Shown here piece by piece: positions 1 to 9,500 of a stretch of DNA of 36,684 nucleotides. Within the stretch, counting starts at the first letter, position 1, and each line of letters begins with the position of its first letter. The notes beneath the pieces were generated by a model, which had not been told where the DNA came from, did not search any database, and worked only from the letters and a program-made list of their open reading frames with translations. The DNA comes from an uncultured Erysipelotrichaceae bacterium (lineage in GTDB: Bacteria; Bacillota_I; Bacilli_A; Erysipelotrichales; Erysipelotrichaceae), in NCBI GenBank assembly GCA_947385085.1, contig CANDJN010000021.1:1-36684 (forward strand), written 5' to 3'. The translations under genes were made by a program, and so were the position numbers.

Positions 1-56
1 TTTTATTGTAACAAAAGGAGTTTTTATTTTAAAGACTCATCGCTAAAGCTCTATCC

Positions 57-83
57 AACCCCCAGACTATCTGGGGGTTTTCT
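57..83 (+). terminator. Intrinsic terminator of a gene left of the window
   Basis: CCCCCAGA (59-66) pairs with TCTGGGGG (70-77) around a three-base loop. The stem is preceded by AA and followed by TTTTC, so it should work for rightward transcription, and perhaps leftward too. The gene it ends lies left of the window. Bases 1-56 hold no gene I can recognise. Confidence 0.8.
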
Positions 84-91
84 TACACAAC

Positions 92-127
92 AAAAAGATG
101 TTCCAGCATTAGCGGGAATATCTTTTT
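92..127 (-). terminator. Terminator after the metal ATPase operon (bidirectional)
   Basis: AAAAAGATGTTCC (92-104) pairs with GGAATATCTTTTT (115-127), with one G-U pair and a ten-base loop. The A-run and T-run flank the stem on both strands, so it can stop leftward transcripts from the ATPase gene and any rightward read-through. It starts 31 bases beyond the ATPase stop codon. Confidence 0.8.
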
Positions 128-157
128 TTCATGATATCGAAAATCCTAAAGTGATAC

Positions 158-2173
158 TTATAATTTTTTTACAAACAAACAGCGAATGGCATTGAGTACG
201 GCAAGAATCATAACACCAACATCGGCAAAAATAGCCAAATACATATTGGCGATGCCCACAGCGCCTAATCCTAAGCAGGAGAATTTAACAACCAGCGCAA
301 GAATAATATTCTGATAAACTATGCGCAGGCATTTTCTGGAGATTTTAATCGCTTTTACAATTTTCATCGGATCATCGTCCATCAAAACAATATCCGCTGC
401 TTCAATAGCGGCATCAGAGCCCATGGCTCCCATCGCAATACCAATATCAGCCCGCGATAGCACCGGCGCATCATTAATGCCATCCCCGACAAATGCCAGC
501 TTTGCCTTGCCGGATTTCATCTGTAACAGCTGTTCTACCTTTTCCACCTTATCTCCCGGCAATAATTCACTGTAAACCTCATCCAATCCCAGCTCAGTCC
601 CAACGCTTTCCGCTACCTTTTTACCATCGCCGCTTAACATTACCGTCTTATCAACACCTGCATGCCTTAATGCTTGTACCGCCTCTTTGGCATGAGGCTT
701 TACACAATCGGAAATCACAATATGACCGGCATATTCGCCATCGATAGCCATATGAATGATGGTACCTGCCTGATGACAGTCATGATAGCCAATGTTCAAG
801 CGCATCATCAGCTTATCATTGCCGGCAGCCACTTCCACGCCATCCACCTTCGCAATCACACCGTTACCGCTGATTTCCCGAATGTCCTTCACGCGGCTTC
901 GATCCACGCTTTTGCCGTATGCACGCTGTAGGCTCTTACTGATCGGATGAGAAGAAGCGCTTTCCGCCAAAGCGGCATATTCAATCAGCTTTTCCTCCGC
1001 CATGGCAGAATGATGAATGGCATTGACCTCAAAAACGCCCCTGGTTAACGTACCGGTCTTGTCAAACACCACATATTTTGTCTGAGAAAGATTTTCCAAG
1101 TAATTGGATCCCTTAACCAAAACGCCCTCCTGGCTCGCACCGCCGATACCGGCAAAGAAGCTCAGCGGAATACTGATTACCAAGGCACATGGACAGCTGA
1201 TGACCAGGAAGGTTAACGCACGATATAACCACACACCCCAATCGGCTGATAAGCCCAAAAAGGATATGCGCACCAATGGGGGAAGAAGGGCTAGTGCCAA
1301 AGCGCTGTAGCATACGGCCGGCGTATATATTTTCGCAAACTTTGAGATAAAATCCTCTGATTTTGATTTGCGGGAGCTCGCGTTTTCAACCAAATCCAAA
1401 ATTTTCGATACAGTAGATTCCCCAAAGTCCTTCGTCGTCTTGATTTTCAAGACACCGCTCATACAGATACATCCACTGATAACCTCATCACCCGCTTTTA
1501 CCTCTCTTGGCAGGCTTTCTCCTGTCAACGCACTGGTATTCAGACTGGAAGTTCCCTCAACGACAATACCGTCAATGGGAACTTTTTCACCCGGCTGCAC
1601 AATAATGACACTGCCGATGGCAACTTCATCCGGATCTATCTGGGTTAACTCGCCGTTGACCTCCACATTGGCATAATCGGGTCGAATATCCATTAAGCCA
1701 CTGATATTGCGACGACTCTTGCCCACGGCATAGCTTTGAAACCATTCACCGATCTGATAAAACAACATCACCGCGATCGCTTCCAAATATTCGCCGTTTT
1801 CATAAATCGCCAGCGCCAGCGCTCCAACCGTTGCCACCGCCATTAAGAAATTCTCATCAAACACCTGTCGGTTTCGAATACCCTTCCATGCCTTTTTTAA
1901 AATATCATAGCCGATTACTAGATAATCCATGAAATAACAGAGAAAACGCACGATACGTCCTGCATTCACAAATAGATACTGATCGACTTTCGCAAATGCC
2001 TCCGCATTCAGAAATTGTAACATCAATAAAATCACTGCCGCAATAAAAATGCGGATCATCATCTTGCGCTGTTTATTGGTCAAGCCCTTTTTCTTTCTGC
2101 CTACGTAAAGCAGTATTACAGCTGCCGCTATGATTACGACACTAAGCAATATATTAATAATAAGCTCCTGCAT
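158..2173 (-). CDS. P1B-type Zn2+/Cd2+/Pb2+-exporting ATPase, without N-terminal metal-binding domain
   Basis: A 671-residue membrane pump that should export Zn2+, Cd2+ or Pb2+ using ATP. Visible motifs are TGES (217-220), the ion-binding CPC (327-329) in a membrane helix, the phosphorylated Asp in DKTGT (371), the SHP motif (408-410) and GDGINDAP. The last helices carry a Lys (VVKFSC) and an Asp (FADVG), the signature of the ZntA/CadA subgroup (P1B-2). The usual N-terminal HMA domain is absent: the chain opens directly with membrane helices at about 4-24 and 39-58. The small HMA gene just upstream may replace it. I chose the ATG at 2173 because AAAGGAG lies seven bases before it; a longer reading to 2263 has no such site and adds an unrelated N-terminus. 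Known for the family: metal export. Inferred: the exact metal. Confidence 0.93.
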   Translation of the reverse strand: MQELIINILLSVVIIAAAVILLYVGRKKKGLTNKQRKMMIRIFIAAVILLMLQFLNAEAFAKVDQYLFVNAGRIVRFLCYFMDYLVIGYDILKKAWKGIRNRQVFDENFLMAVATVGALALAIYENGEYLEAIAVMLFYQIGEWFQSYAVGKSRRNISGLMDIRPDYANVEVNGELTQIDPDEVAIGSVIIVQPGEKVPIDGIVVEGTSSLNTSALTGESLPREVKAGDEVISGCICMSGVLKIKTTKDFGESTVSKILDLVENASSRKSKSEDFISKFAKIYTPAVCYSALALALLPPLVRISFLGLSADWGVWLYRALTFLVISCPCALVISIPLSFFAGIGGASQEGVLVKGSNYLENLSQTKYVVFDKTGTLTRGVFEVNAIHHSAMAEEKLIEYAALAESASSHPISKSLQRAYGKSVDRSRVKDIREISGNGVIAKVDGVEVAAGNDKLMMRLNIGYHDCHQAGTIIHMAIDGEYAGHIVISDCVKPHAKEAVQALRHAGVDKTVMLSGDGKKVAESVGTELGLDEVYSELLPGDKVEKVEQLLQMKSGKAKLAFVGDGINDAPVLSRADIGIAMGAMGSDAAIEAADIVLMDDDPMKIVKAIKISRKCLRIVYQNIILALVVKFSCLGLGAVGIANMYLAIFADVGVMILAVLNAIRCLFVKKL

Positions 2174-2269
2174 AAAAATCTCCTTTCCTGTCCTATATGC
2201 TAAATAGAAAGACACCCATAAAATGAAGCGTCTTTTACAGGTGTCCTTCGATACAAAGCTCACTTCTGA

Positions 2270-2488
2270 TTAAAGGAAAATCTCGCAATCAGGCTCCACT
2301 TTTTTACACGATTTCAAAACCTCTTCCATCACCGTACTCACATCGTGACCATCCTCAAACTCCACGATCATTTTCTGCGTCATAAAATTCACGACTGCGT
2401 TTTTTACCCCTGTCGTTTTACGTGTCGCATCCTCCATCAAGTTTGCGCAATTGGCACAATCCACTTCAATTTTGTAAGTCTTCTTCAT
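2270..2488 (-). CDS. Stand-alone heavy-metal-associated (HMA) domain protein
   Basis: A 72-residue CopZ-like protein with the metal-binding CxxC as DCANCA (Cys11 and Cys14) and the usual beta-alpha-beta-beta-alpha-beta length. It lies 96 bases upstream of the ATPase and runs the same way, in one operon. Because that ATPase lacks its own HMA domain, this protein probably delivers or buffers the metal in the cytoplasm; that is inference. The ATG at 2488 follows GGGAG. A longer in-frame reading to 2668 would run through the operator and promoter, so it is not real. Further cysteines (Cys61 and Cys68) lie near the C-terminus. Confidence 0.9.
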   Translation of the reverse strand: MKKTYKIEVDCANCANLMEDATRKTTGVKNAVVNFMTQKMIVEFEDGHDVSTVMEEVLKSCKKVEPDCEIFL

Positions 2489-2517
2489 CGAATAAAGCTC
2501 CCTTCCTGTATTGATTA

Positions 2518-2543
2518 AATGATTAAGCACTTGTTTAATCATT
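2518..2543. promoter_or_regulatory. Operator palindrome between the divergent metal-resistance promoters
   Basis: AATGATTAA (2518-2526) and TTAATCATT (2535-2543) form a 26-bp inverted repeat with only four mismatched positions. It begins just downstream of the predicted start of the leftward transcript and covers the -35 box of the rightward promoter. One bound dimer could therefore block both the ATPase operon and the repressor's own gene. Position and symmetry fit the ArsR-family repressor encoded at 2653; which protein binds is inference. Confidence 0.8.
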
Positions 2544-2559
2544 GTGATTGTAGTATAAT
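2531..2559 (+). promoter_or_regulatory. Sigma-A promoter of the ArsR and AraC regulator genes
   Basis: A perfect -10 box TATAAT (2554-2559) lies 17 bases after a weak -35 box TTGTTT (2531-2536) that sits inside the operator. Its -10 box overlaps that of the opposing leftward promoter, so the two promoters may compete as well as share repression. Confidence 0.65.
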
Positions 2560-2580
2560 GCACCAAGAAAGATAAGTCAA
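2552..2580 (-). promoter_or_regulatory. Sigma-A promoter of the HMA protein and ATPase operon
   Basis: Read leftward, the -35 box is TTGACT (2580-2575) and the -10 box TATACT (2557-2552), 17 bases apart. Transcription should start near 2545, right at the edge of the operator palindrome. Confidence 0.78.
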
Positions 2581-2652
2581 TGCTTCGCAAGCATTCCCTG
2601 CCAAACGGGCGAAAAATATTGCCAATTCGGCTAAATAAAAAAGGAGAAATCG

Positions 2653-3036
2653 ATGATGAAAAATTCATTGCCGCATCACCATGGTGAAAGTGAAGATATT
2701 CTGTATTTACAGGAACAAGTAAAACAAATCAGCCATTTTCAAACGATCGCAGACATATTCAGACAGTTAGATGATACCACCAGAATTCGCATTTTCTGGC
2801 TGCTGTGTCATTGCGAGGAATGCGTCATTAACATCTCTGCGATTTTGGAAATGTCCAGCCCTGCCGTTTCCCATCATCTTCGCTCATTAAAAAACGGCGG
2901 CCTGATCGTAAGTCGCAGAGTCGGCAAAGAGGTTTACTATCGCGCTTCCACTTCCAAACAAAGTCAGTTGCTGCACCAAATGATTGAACAGATGATGGAA
3001 ATCGCATGTCCAAAAGGAAATGAATATCATGAATAA
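2653..3036 (+). CDS. ArsR/SmtB/CadC-family metal-sensing repressor
   Basis: A 127-residue winged-helix repressor. The recognition helix region reads SSPAVSHHLRSL, typical of ArsR/SmtB proteins. Before it lies a Cys-rich stretch CHCEEC, placed like the ELCVCD metal site of CadC, so a soft metal such as Cd2+, Pb2+ or Zn2+ is the likely inducer. His residues near the N-terminus (HHH) and His/Glu/Cys in the last helix could add ligands. It is divergent from the metal ATPase operon and should repress it through the palindrome at 2518-2543. AAGGAG (2641-2646) precedes the chosen ATG; a second ATG follows immediately at 2656. Confidence 0.88.
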   Translation: MMKNSLPHHHGESEDILYLQEQVKQISHFQTIADIFRQLDDTTRIRIFWLLCHCEECVINISAILEMSSPAVSHHLRSLKNGGLIVSRRVGKEVYYRASTSKQSQLLHQMIEQMMEIACPKGNEYHE

Positions 3037-3934
3037 CGCAAATAAAAAACAAACCGATATACAAGAGCTTAAAGAAAAGCTTTCAGCGAATACCATTTCA
3101 CTTTTTCCCGGAATTGACTTGACGTATGACAAGCTGTCCACAAGCATGCTTGCCATAGCATTGAAAAAAATGAATCACATCATATGTATCCATTATTGTA
3201 AAGCCGGTCAAATGACATGGGATATCGGTGGTCAAAAACCAATGAATCTAAATCCCGGTGATTTTTCAATACACTGTATAAAGTCACTTAGCCAATCAAT
3301 GATCACCTTTCCCACTGAGCATTACGAAGGTCTTACCCTGTGGATAGATCTCGATTCGCTGACGCAGACACCGCCTATATTTCTCAACGATGCGAATCTT
3401 TCCGTTTCATTCTTTTATGAGAAATTCTGCAAGAAACAGTCATTTACCTGTTTACCAAAATGCATGGATAGTGAAAGCATCTTCTCCGCTTTTTATGATC
3501 AGCCTGACTCCTTAAGCTATGCATATCAAAAGCTGAAGACGGTAGAGCTTTTCTTCTATCTCAGTAAAATTGATACCGATGCCCTTCATCCCTTATCGGA
3601 ATATAAGTCGGAACACATTGAAATCATCAAGCAAATCCATGAGCAGCTTACCTATGATATGGGAAAACGCTTTACCATCAAGGAATTATCCAAGCAGTAT
3701 TTAATCAATCCAACAACGTTAAAGGCGGTTTTTAAATCGGTTTACGGCACGTCACTGGCAGCGCATGTCAAGGAACATCGCATGAGACAGGCCGCCAAGC
3801 TGCTTCGTGAAACAGACACCAGCATCGCTGAAATCGCGCAGTCGGTCGGCTATGACAGTCAAAGCAAGTTTGCCATTGCGTTTAAATCCTATTATCAAGT
3901 ACTGCCAAAGGAATATCGTAAAAATAACAAATGA
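3029..3934 (+). CDS. AraC-family transcriptional regulator
   Basis: About 301 residues. The N-terminal part (roughly 1-185) is an unrecognised sensor domain. The last 100 residues are a two-HTH AraC/XylS domain with FTIKELSKQYLINPTTLKAVFK as the first recognition region and IAEIAQSVGYDSQSKFAIAFK as the second. It resembles the PchR-type branch, an impression only. The gene overlaps the end of the ArsR gene by eight bases, so the two are transcribed together and translation is probably coupled. I prefer the ATG at 3029 because the purine-rich AAGGA lies ten bases before it; the ATG at 3020 is almost on top of that site. Its target is unknown; the link to the metal repressor suggests a metal- or stress-related role. 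Confidence 0.85.
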   Translation: MNNANKKQTDIQELKEKLSANTISLFPGIDLTYDKLSTSMLAIALKKMNHIICIHYCKAGQMTWDIGGQKPMNLNPGDFSIHCIKSLSQSMITFPTEHYEGLTLWIDLDSLTQTPPIFLNDANLSVSFFYEKFCKKQSFTCLPKCMDSESIFSAFYDQPDSLSYAYQKLKTVELFFYLSKIDTDALHPLSEYKSEHIEIIKQIHEQLTYDMGKRFTIKELSKQYLINPTTLKAVFKSVYGTSLAAHVKEHRMRQAAKLLRETDTSIAEIAQSVGYDSQSKFAIAFKSYYQVLPKEYRKNNK

Positions 3935-3943
3935 TTATTAGAA

Positions 3944-3979
3944 AGGTGCTTCACTTATTGTTAAAAAGCATCTTTTTTT
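3944..3979 (+). terminator. Terminator after the AraC-family regulator gene
   Basis: AGGTGCTT (3944-3951) pairs with AAGCATCT (3966-3973), including one G-U pair, followed by a run of seven T. It separates the metal regulators from the next operon. Confidence 0.8.
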
Positions 3980-4001
3980 CATTGACCCTGAACAAAAAGA
4001 A

Positions 4002-4030
4002 TTGACAATTAAAATAAAATCATTTACAAT
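4002..4030 (+). promoter_or_regulatory. Sigma-A promoter of the TetR-ABC exporter operon
   Basis: TTGACA (4002-4007) and TACAAT (4025-4030) are separated by exactly 17 bases. Transcription should start near 4037, just before the palindrome at 4040. Confidence 0.85.
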
Positions 4031-4039
4031 AAATAACAT

Positions 4040-4053
4040 ACGTTATATAACGT
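4040..4053. promoter_or_regulatory. Perfect 14-bp palindrome, probable TetR operator
   Basis: ACGTTATATAACGT is self-complementary and sits at the expected transcription start. Outer bases extend a looser symmetry (ACATA before, TATGT after). The next gene encodes a TetR-family protein, so autoregulation is the simplest reading. Confidence 0.75.
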
Positions 4054-4075
4054 TCGATATGTTAAGGAGGAAACT

Positions 4076-4663
4076 ATGGCACCGAAATATAAATACACCA
4101 AAGAACAGATCATCTCTGCCGCTCTTGATCTGACCCGGGAAAAGGGCATATCGGCATTGACCGCTCGATCACTCAGTGAACGGCTTCATGTTTCTACAAT
4201 GGTCATATTCAATATGTTTGAGAATATGGATGAGGTACGAACGGCGCTCATGGTATCTGCCAAAGCACTCTATGCACAATATGTGGAGGAAGGCTTGAAA
4301 GCAATGCCGCCGTTTAAGGGAGTCGGTGAGCAGTATATCTTATTTTCCATCCAAGAGCCAAAGCTGTTTCAGCTGTTATTTATGAGTGAGCAGGAAAGGA
4401 TACCGCAATTATCCAAAGTATTGCCGCAGATTGATGAAAGCTATGATAAAATTCTTGCCTCAATCAGTAAGGATTCTCGCGTCGATCCACATAATGCGAA
4501 ACGCATATATAAGCATTTATGGATTTACAGTCATGGTATTGCGTCTTTATGCGCCACCAAGATGTGTCAATTTACCGCTGAAGAAATCGGTGACTTAATG
4601 AGCGATGTATATCTTGGCCTATTGAAAAAAATGAAGGAGGAAGACCATGATAACCATTCATAA
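4076..4663 (+). CDS. TetR/AcrR-family transcriptional repressor
   Basis: A 195-residue regulator. The N-terminal HTH spans about residues 8-55, with LTARSLSERLHVSTMVIFNMF as helix-turn-helix. The C-terminal ligand-binding half (from about 75) contains SIQEPKLFQLLFM, common in the TetR C-terminal class that senses small hydrophobic compounds. It is the first gene of a three-gene operon, and its end overlaps the start of the ABC ATPase gene by 17 bases. AAGGAGG lies directly upstream of the ATG. It probably represses its own operon through the palindrome at 4040-4053 and releases it when an exported compound binds. Confidence 0.9.
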   Translation: MAPKYKYTKEQIISAALDLTREKGISALTARSLSERLHVSTMVIFNMFENMDEVRTALMVSAKALYAQYVEEGLKAMPPFKGVGEQYILFSIQEPKLFQLLFMSEQERIPQLSKVLPQIDESYDKILASISKDSRVDPHNAKRIYKHLWIYSHGIASLCATKMCQFTAEEIGDLMSDVYLGLLKKMKEEDHDNHS

Positions 4664-5327
4664 CATCACAAAAGCCTATGGCAATGATCTTGTATTAAAG
4701 CGAGTGGATCTGCGCATAGCCGATGGTGATTTTGTGGTCATTCTGGGCGCTTCCGGGTCAGGCAAATCAACCCTGCTTAACATCATATCCGGTCTGGATC
4801 ATCCCGACAGCGGCAGTGTGCTTTATGATCAATGCGATATTTCAAAATTGCCGGATGATCAATTGACGGAGTTTCGCAAGGACAACATCAGCTTTATTTT
4901 CCAACAGTATTATCTCTTGCCAAATATGAATGTTGCCAAAAATGTAAAAATGGGTGCGGATTTAGCCGGCACAAAGGATTATATGCAAATCTTGGAAGCC
5001 GTTGGACTGCGCGATAAGGCAGATAAATACCCCAGTGAGCTTTCCGGTGGTGAACAACAGCGTGTTGCGGTAGCGCGTGCCCTGGCCAAAAAGCCCAAGT
5101 ATTTGTTTCTTGATGAGCCAACCGGCGCACTTGATGAGGAAACGGGCAGAAATGTTTTGGACTATATCGATAAGCTACAAAAGCAGCTGCACTTTACGAT
5201 CATTATGGTAACCCACAATCTAAATATCGCAGATATGGCGCGAACGATTATTAAAATGAACAGCGGAACGATCTTGGAAAGATATCAAAACCCCGTTCGA
5301 AAATCCGCTTATGAGATTGGGTGGTAA
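4647..5327 (+). CDS. ABC transporter ATP-binding protein (MacB/LolD type)
   Basis: A 226-residue ATPase subunit. Walker A is GASGSGKST (residues 34-42), the signature is LSGGEQQRVAVARAL, Walker B is YLFLDEPTGALD and the H-loop is VTHN. DEPTGALD is typical of ATPases that work with FtsX-type permeases, consistent with the next gene. The start overlaps the TetR gene and is preceded by AAGGAGG. It should power the membrane protein encoded at 5332, probably exporting or extruding a peptide, lipid or drug; the substrate is not visible from sequence. Confidence 0.92.
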   Translation: MITIHNITKAYGNDLVLKRVDLRIADGDFVVILGASGSGKSTLLNIISGLDHPDSGSVLYDQCDISKLPDDQLTEFRKDNISFIFQQYYLLPNMNVAKNVKMGADLAGTKDYMQILEAVGLRDKADKYPSELSGGEQQRVAVARALAKKPKYLFLDEPTGALDEETGRNVLDYIDKLQKQLHFTIIMVTHNLNIADMARTIIKMNSGTILERYQNPVRKSAYEIGW

Positions 5328-5331
5328 CACT

Positions 5332-6474
5332 ATGATCATCAGTATAAAGGATGCCGCTAAGCTGTTTAGCGTATCGATCATGTCATGCTGTGCCGTCTTT
5401 GTCTGTACCTTGTTTTTAAACTTTCGCATTGATCTTGTTGCGATGAAGGATCAAATATTAACGCCGATGCTTGTTGCCTATGACGCCCTTTTAAACACAT
5501 CGGTAGTCGTATGTGCAGTAACAGGCGGCTGTCTGCTTATCACTGCGGTGATCATGATGATATTTTACATCAAGCATTATATTGATACGCATAAAAAGGA
5601 GCTCGGCATTTTAAAGGCACTGGGATATCCACGCAAGAAAATCGCCGCAAGCTTTTCTCTATTTGGAATCAGTGTTTTGCTTGGCACTTTCGTAGGCTTT
5701 GGCGGTGCACTTGGGTTCATGCCGATATTTTATGAAAGCCAGAATGAAGATGGACTCATTTGCGAGGTACTGTTTCATGCTCATTTTGAGCTGTTATTCT
5801 GCCTTGTGATTTTACCATCACTTATGTTTGGCCTGCTTGCGGTTGTGTATGCTTACTTTAAGCTGAAAGCATCGACGCTCTCATTAATCAAGGATGACAA
5901 AGGCAGCTTTCAAAAGGTGAAAAAAGTGAAGACAAGGGAAAATCTTTCCTTTCTTGACGATTTGAAAAGAACCACGGTAAAAAGCCGTAAGTCATTGATA
6001 TTTTTTATCATCTTCGCCTCCTTCTGTTACGGCGCGATGACGCAGATGTCCTACAGCATGAAAGATTTATCCAGTGAAATCATGGGCGCCATGATGCTTA
6101 TGATCGGATTATTGTTAGCGTTTGTGACGCTGCTTCTCGCAGTGACAACACTTGTCAACGGCAATATAAAAACGATTGCCATGATGAAGGTTTTCGGTTA
6201 TTCCACAAGTGAATGCCGTAAAGCAATCCTAAACGGCTATCGTCCGCTTTCCTATATTGGCTTTAGCCTTGGGACGATTTATCAGTATGGGCTGTTAAGA
6301 ATCATGGTCGACGTTGTTTTCGCTGATTATCCCAACATGGTGGCCTATGAATTTGATGTACCCGCATTCTTTTTTTCACTCATAACATTCATTCTGATCT
6401 ATGAGCTGTTTATGTGTTTCTTTTCTTCCCGCATCCATCATATATCCATCAAGGAAATCATGCTGGAAGGATAA
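5332..6474 (+). CDS. FtsX-family ABC transporter permease
   Basis: A 380-residue membrane protein with two FtsX-like halves. Hydrophobic helices lie at about 13-31, 60-82, 108-128 and 150-175, and again at about 222-240, 256-285, 305-325 and 345-368. The motif KELGILKALGYPRKKI after the second helix, and its counterpart IKTIAMMKVFGYSTSE in the second half, are the cytoplasmic coupling segments of this family. It partners the ATPase just upstream. The ATG at 5332 follows GGTGG; an in-frame ATG at 5311 lies inside the ATPase gene and has no ribosome binding site. No large extracellular MacB-type domain is present, so it is a compact two-domain permease. Confidence 0.88.
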   Translation: MIISIKDAAKLFSVSIMSCCAVFVCTLFLNFRIDLVAMKDQILTPMLVAYDALLNTSVVVCAVTGGCLLITAVIMMIFYIKHYIDTHKKELGILKALGYPRKKIAASFSLFGISVLLGTFVGFGGALGFMPIFYESQNEDGLICEVLFHAHFELLFCLVILPSLMFGLLAVVYAYFKLKASTLSLIKDDKGSFQKVKKVKTRENLSFLDDLKRTTVKSRKSLIFFIIFASFCYGAMTQMSYSMKDLSSEIMGAMMLMIGLLLAFVTLLLAVTTLVNGNIKTIAMMKVFGYSTSECRKAILNGYRPLSYIGFSLGTIYQYGLLRIMVDVVFADYPNMVAYEFDVPAFFFSLITFILIYELFMCFFSSRIHHISIKEIMLEG

Positions 6475-6495
6475 AGATTGATGAATCTTAACGAT

Positions 6496-6544
6496 AAAAG
6501 GATATCCCATCACTCGAAACGGGTAAAGTGGGGTACCCTTTTTT
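6496..6544. terminator. Bidirectional terminator between the exporter operon and polC
   Basis: AAAAGG at 6496-6501 pairs with CCTTTT at 6537-6542, and an imperfect inner stem (TATCCCA with TGGGGTA) continues inward. A T-run follows on the plus strand and a shorter one on the minus strand. It lies between two convergent genes. Confidence 0.7.
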
Positions 6545-6590
6545 CATATATCCGATACAAGAATGCGTTTTTCAAACATTGATGATCATG

Positions 6591-9500
6591 CTAGAACAGA
6601 TCGCCAAATAAGCTCATCTGGTTTTCATCCTGCATGCCATCCAGTACATGCATTGTCTCCATCTTTTTCACCAGGGTGCCGCTTAATGAAGTGCGCGCCT
6701 GCAAGTCCTCTTTAGAGATGAATTCCTGTTTCCTGCGCTCTGCCACAACCGATACCGCTACGGATTCTCCCAGACCATCAATGCTGGTAAAGGGCGGGAT
6801 GAGGACATTTTTATCATCAGGATCCGGCAAAAAGTTTGTCGCATCCGAACGCATAATATCAATATTCGCAAAGCGATAACCGCGCAATACCATTTCCAAT
6901 GCCAGTTCCAAGGTGTTGTATATATCCTTATCCTTCTTAGTCACATCCTTTTTCTGCTGGGAATCGTTTAAGCGTTGTGCAATGTCGTTCATTTTTTCGC
7001 GAATGGCTTGTTCGCCCTTAATCATCGTTTCAATGTCATAGGCATCACAGCGAATGGAAAAGAACATCGCATAATAATAGATCGGATGGTGTACTTTAAA
7101 CCAGGCGATGCGAATTGCCATCATGACATAGGCAACCGCGTGGGCTTTTGGGAACATATATTTGATCTTTTCACACGATTCAATGTACCAATCCTCAACC
7201 CCATTGGCTTTCATCTCCGGTATCCATTCCGCTTTCAGTCCCTTGCCCTTTCGTACCGATTCCATAATCGTAAAGGCAAGCTTGGGCTTTAAGCCCTTGT
7301 GGAGTAAATAAACCATGATGTCATCACGGCATCCGATGACGCTTTTCAGTGTACAGATGCCCTTGTCGATCAAATCCTTCGCATTGCCAAGCCAAACATC
7401 AGTGCCATGGCTCAGTCCGGATATTTTTAACAGCTCATCAAAGGTTGTCGGTCTTGTCAGTTCCAGAATACCACGCACAAACGGCGTGCCGAATTCCGGT
7501 AAGCCGGCCGCTCCCGTCGACTCCGTATTTTTGGTTGTGTCAATATTTAAGGCGTCAATCTGCGAAAAGATGCTCATCGTCTGTGGATCGTTCATCGGGA
7601 TCGTCGTCACATCAATGCCGCTTAAATGTTCCAGCAGCTTCATCGCCGTGGGATCGACATGACCTAATATATCAAATTTCAGCACGTTGTCGTGAATCTG
7701 ATGGAAGTCGAAATGCGTGGTTTTCCATTCCGCATACGGGTTATTGGCAGGATACTGTACCGGGGTAAAATCATGAACGTCCAAGTCCAGCGGTACGACG
7801 ATGATGCCGCCCGGGTGCTGGCCGGTAGTCCGCTTAACTCCCTCACACGCCTTGGCAAGCCGCAGCTCCTGGGCGCGGCGCAGTGTTCCCTCCAAGCCCA
7901 TTTCTTCTTCATAGCCCTTGACATAACCAAAAGCTGTCTGTTCCGCCACCGTACCGATCGTTCCGGCACGGAATACGTGATCTTCTCCGAACACCTCTTT
8001 GGTATATGCATGGGCATTGGGCTGATAATCACCGGAAAAGTTCAAATCGATATCGGGAACCTTGTCACCCTCAAAGCCAAGGAATGTTTCAAAGGGAATG
8101 TCATGGCCATCACCGCGGATAATCTCATGGCAGTTCGGGCACTCCATATCCGGCAAATCAAAGCCGTTAGGTACGCTGCCATCGGTATAGAATTTTACAT
8201 AATGACACTTGGGGCATACATAGTGCGGTGCCAGCGGATTGACCTCAGTAATGCCTGACATCGTCGCCACAAAGGAGGAGCCGACCGAACCACGCGAGCC
8301 AACCAGATAACCGTCCTCGTTGCTCTTTTTCACCAGCAGATGGGAAATATAATAGACCACATAAAAGCCATGTCCGATAATTGAATCCAGTTCCTTTTCC
8401 AAGCGGTCCTCAACGATCTTGGGCAATTGTTCACCATATTTTTCATGGGCTGTTTGATAACAGATTTCACGCAGCTTCTGATCCGAGCCTTCCATATCAG
8501 GCGGATACAAGCGGTCCTTTACCGGCATCACCATGCCGATTTGATCCGCGATTTTCACGCTGTTTTCGATAACAAATTCATGCGCGCGCTTCGTCCATTC
8601 AAATGCATCCAGCATCTCCTGTGTGGTATAAAAATACTGATCCGGCGCCTTCATCTTGCGGCGTTTCTCCGTATTATAAATATACAGTGGATGACGAACA
8701 CCGCCTATGGCCTGGGAGCTGATATATATATCCCGTGTCAGCTTCTGTTCCGGATTCACGTAGTGACAATCTCCGGTTGCGACAACCGGCTTGCCGCTTT
8801 TATCCGCCGCATCAATAATCGCCTGTAGGATTTCCTTCAAGCGTTTTTCATTGCCGATCGAGTCACGCTCGACTAAATGACGATAATTCTCCAACGGCTG
8901 AATTTCGATATAGTCATAAAACTTCATGACCTCTAACAGCTTTTCCTCACTGCGGGTATGCGCCATGTCAAACACTTCCCCATTCAAACAGGAAGATCCG
9001 ATTAACAGATTGCCGTTTAACCGGCGCTTTTCAATCTCAAAGCGGGGTATGCGCGGCTCAGCCACGACATTATTCGTATTTTTCGCATTAAAAGAAAGAT
9101 ATTTTGTATGAGAGAGCGTCACCAATTCAAACAGTTCCTTTAAGCCCGCCATATTTTTGGCAATGACGATCGTATCCTTTTTGCGCACCTTCTTGAAACA
9201 GGTGGCGTCCTGCATCGCCTGTAAATCCTTTAAAGTCTTGATATGCCGTAAATCGTTCATCATATTCAAATACGTCTGCGCTAAGACCTCGGCATCATAA
9301 TCAGCGCGGTGTGCTACTTCCTCATCGTAGCGGATACCATAGCTGCGGGCAATTTGACCTAAGCGATAACCACGGCGATCGCTTTGGAGGGAACGAGCCA
9401 AATCCAGTGTATCCACTACCGGATTGGTTAACGGCCGCTTGTGAATGCGTTCAAGACTTTCATTTAAAAAGTTATAGTCGAAGTCCGCATTGTGGGCAAC

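Noticed and set aside
1..56. A possible gene end and AAAAGGAG-like ribosome site at the left edge
   Set aside because: Too short to read a protein, and no start codon follows the site at a useful distance. The terminator at 57-83 only shows that some gene ends to the left.
7349..7768. Long open frames on the strand opposite polC
   Set aside because: They are antisense shadows of a strongly conserved polymerase gene, with low-complexity translations and no ribosome sites.
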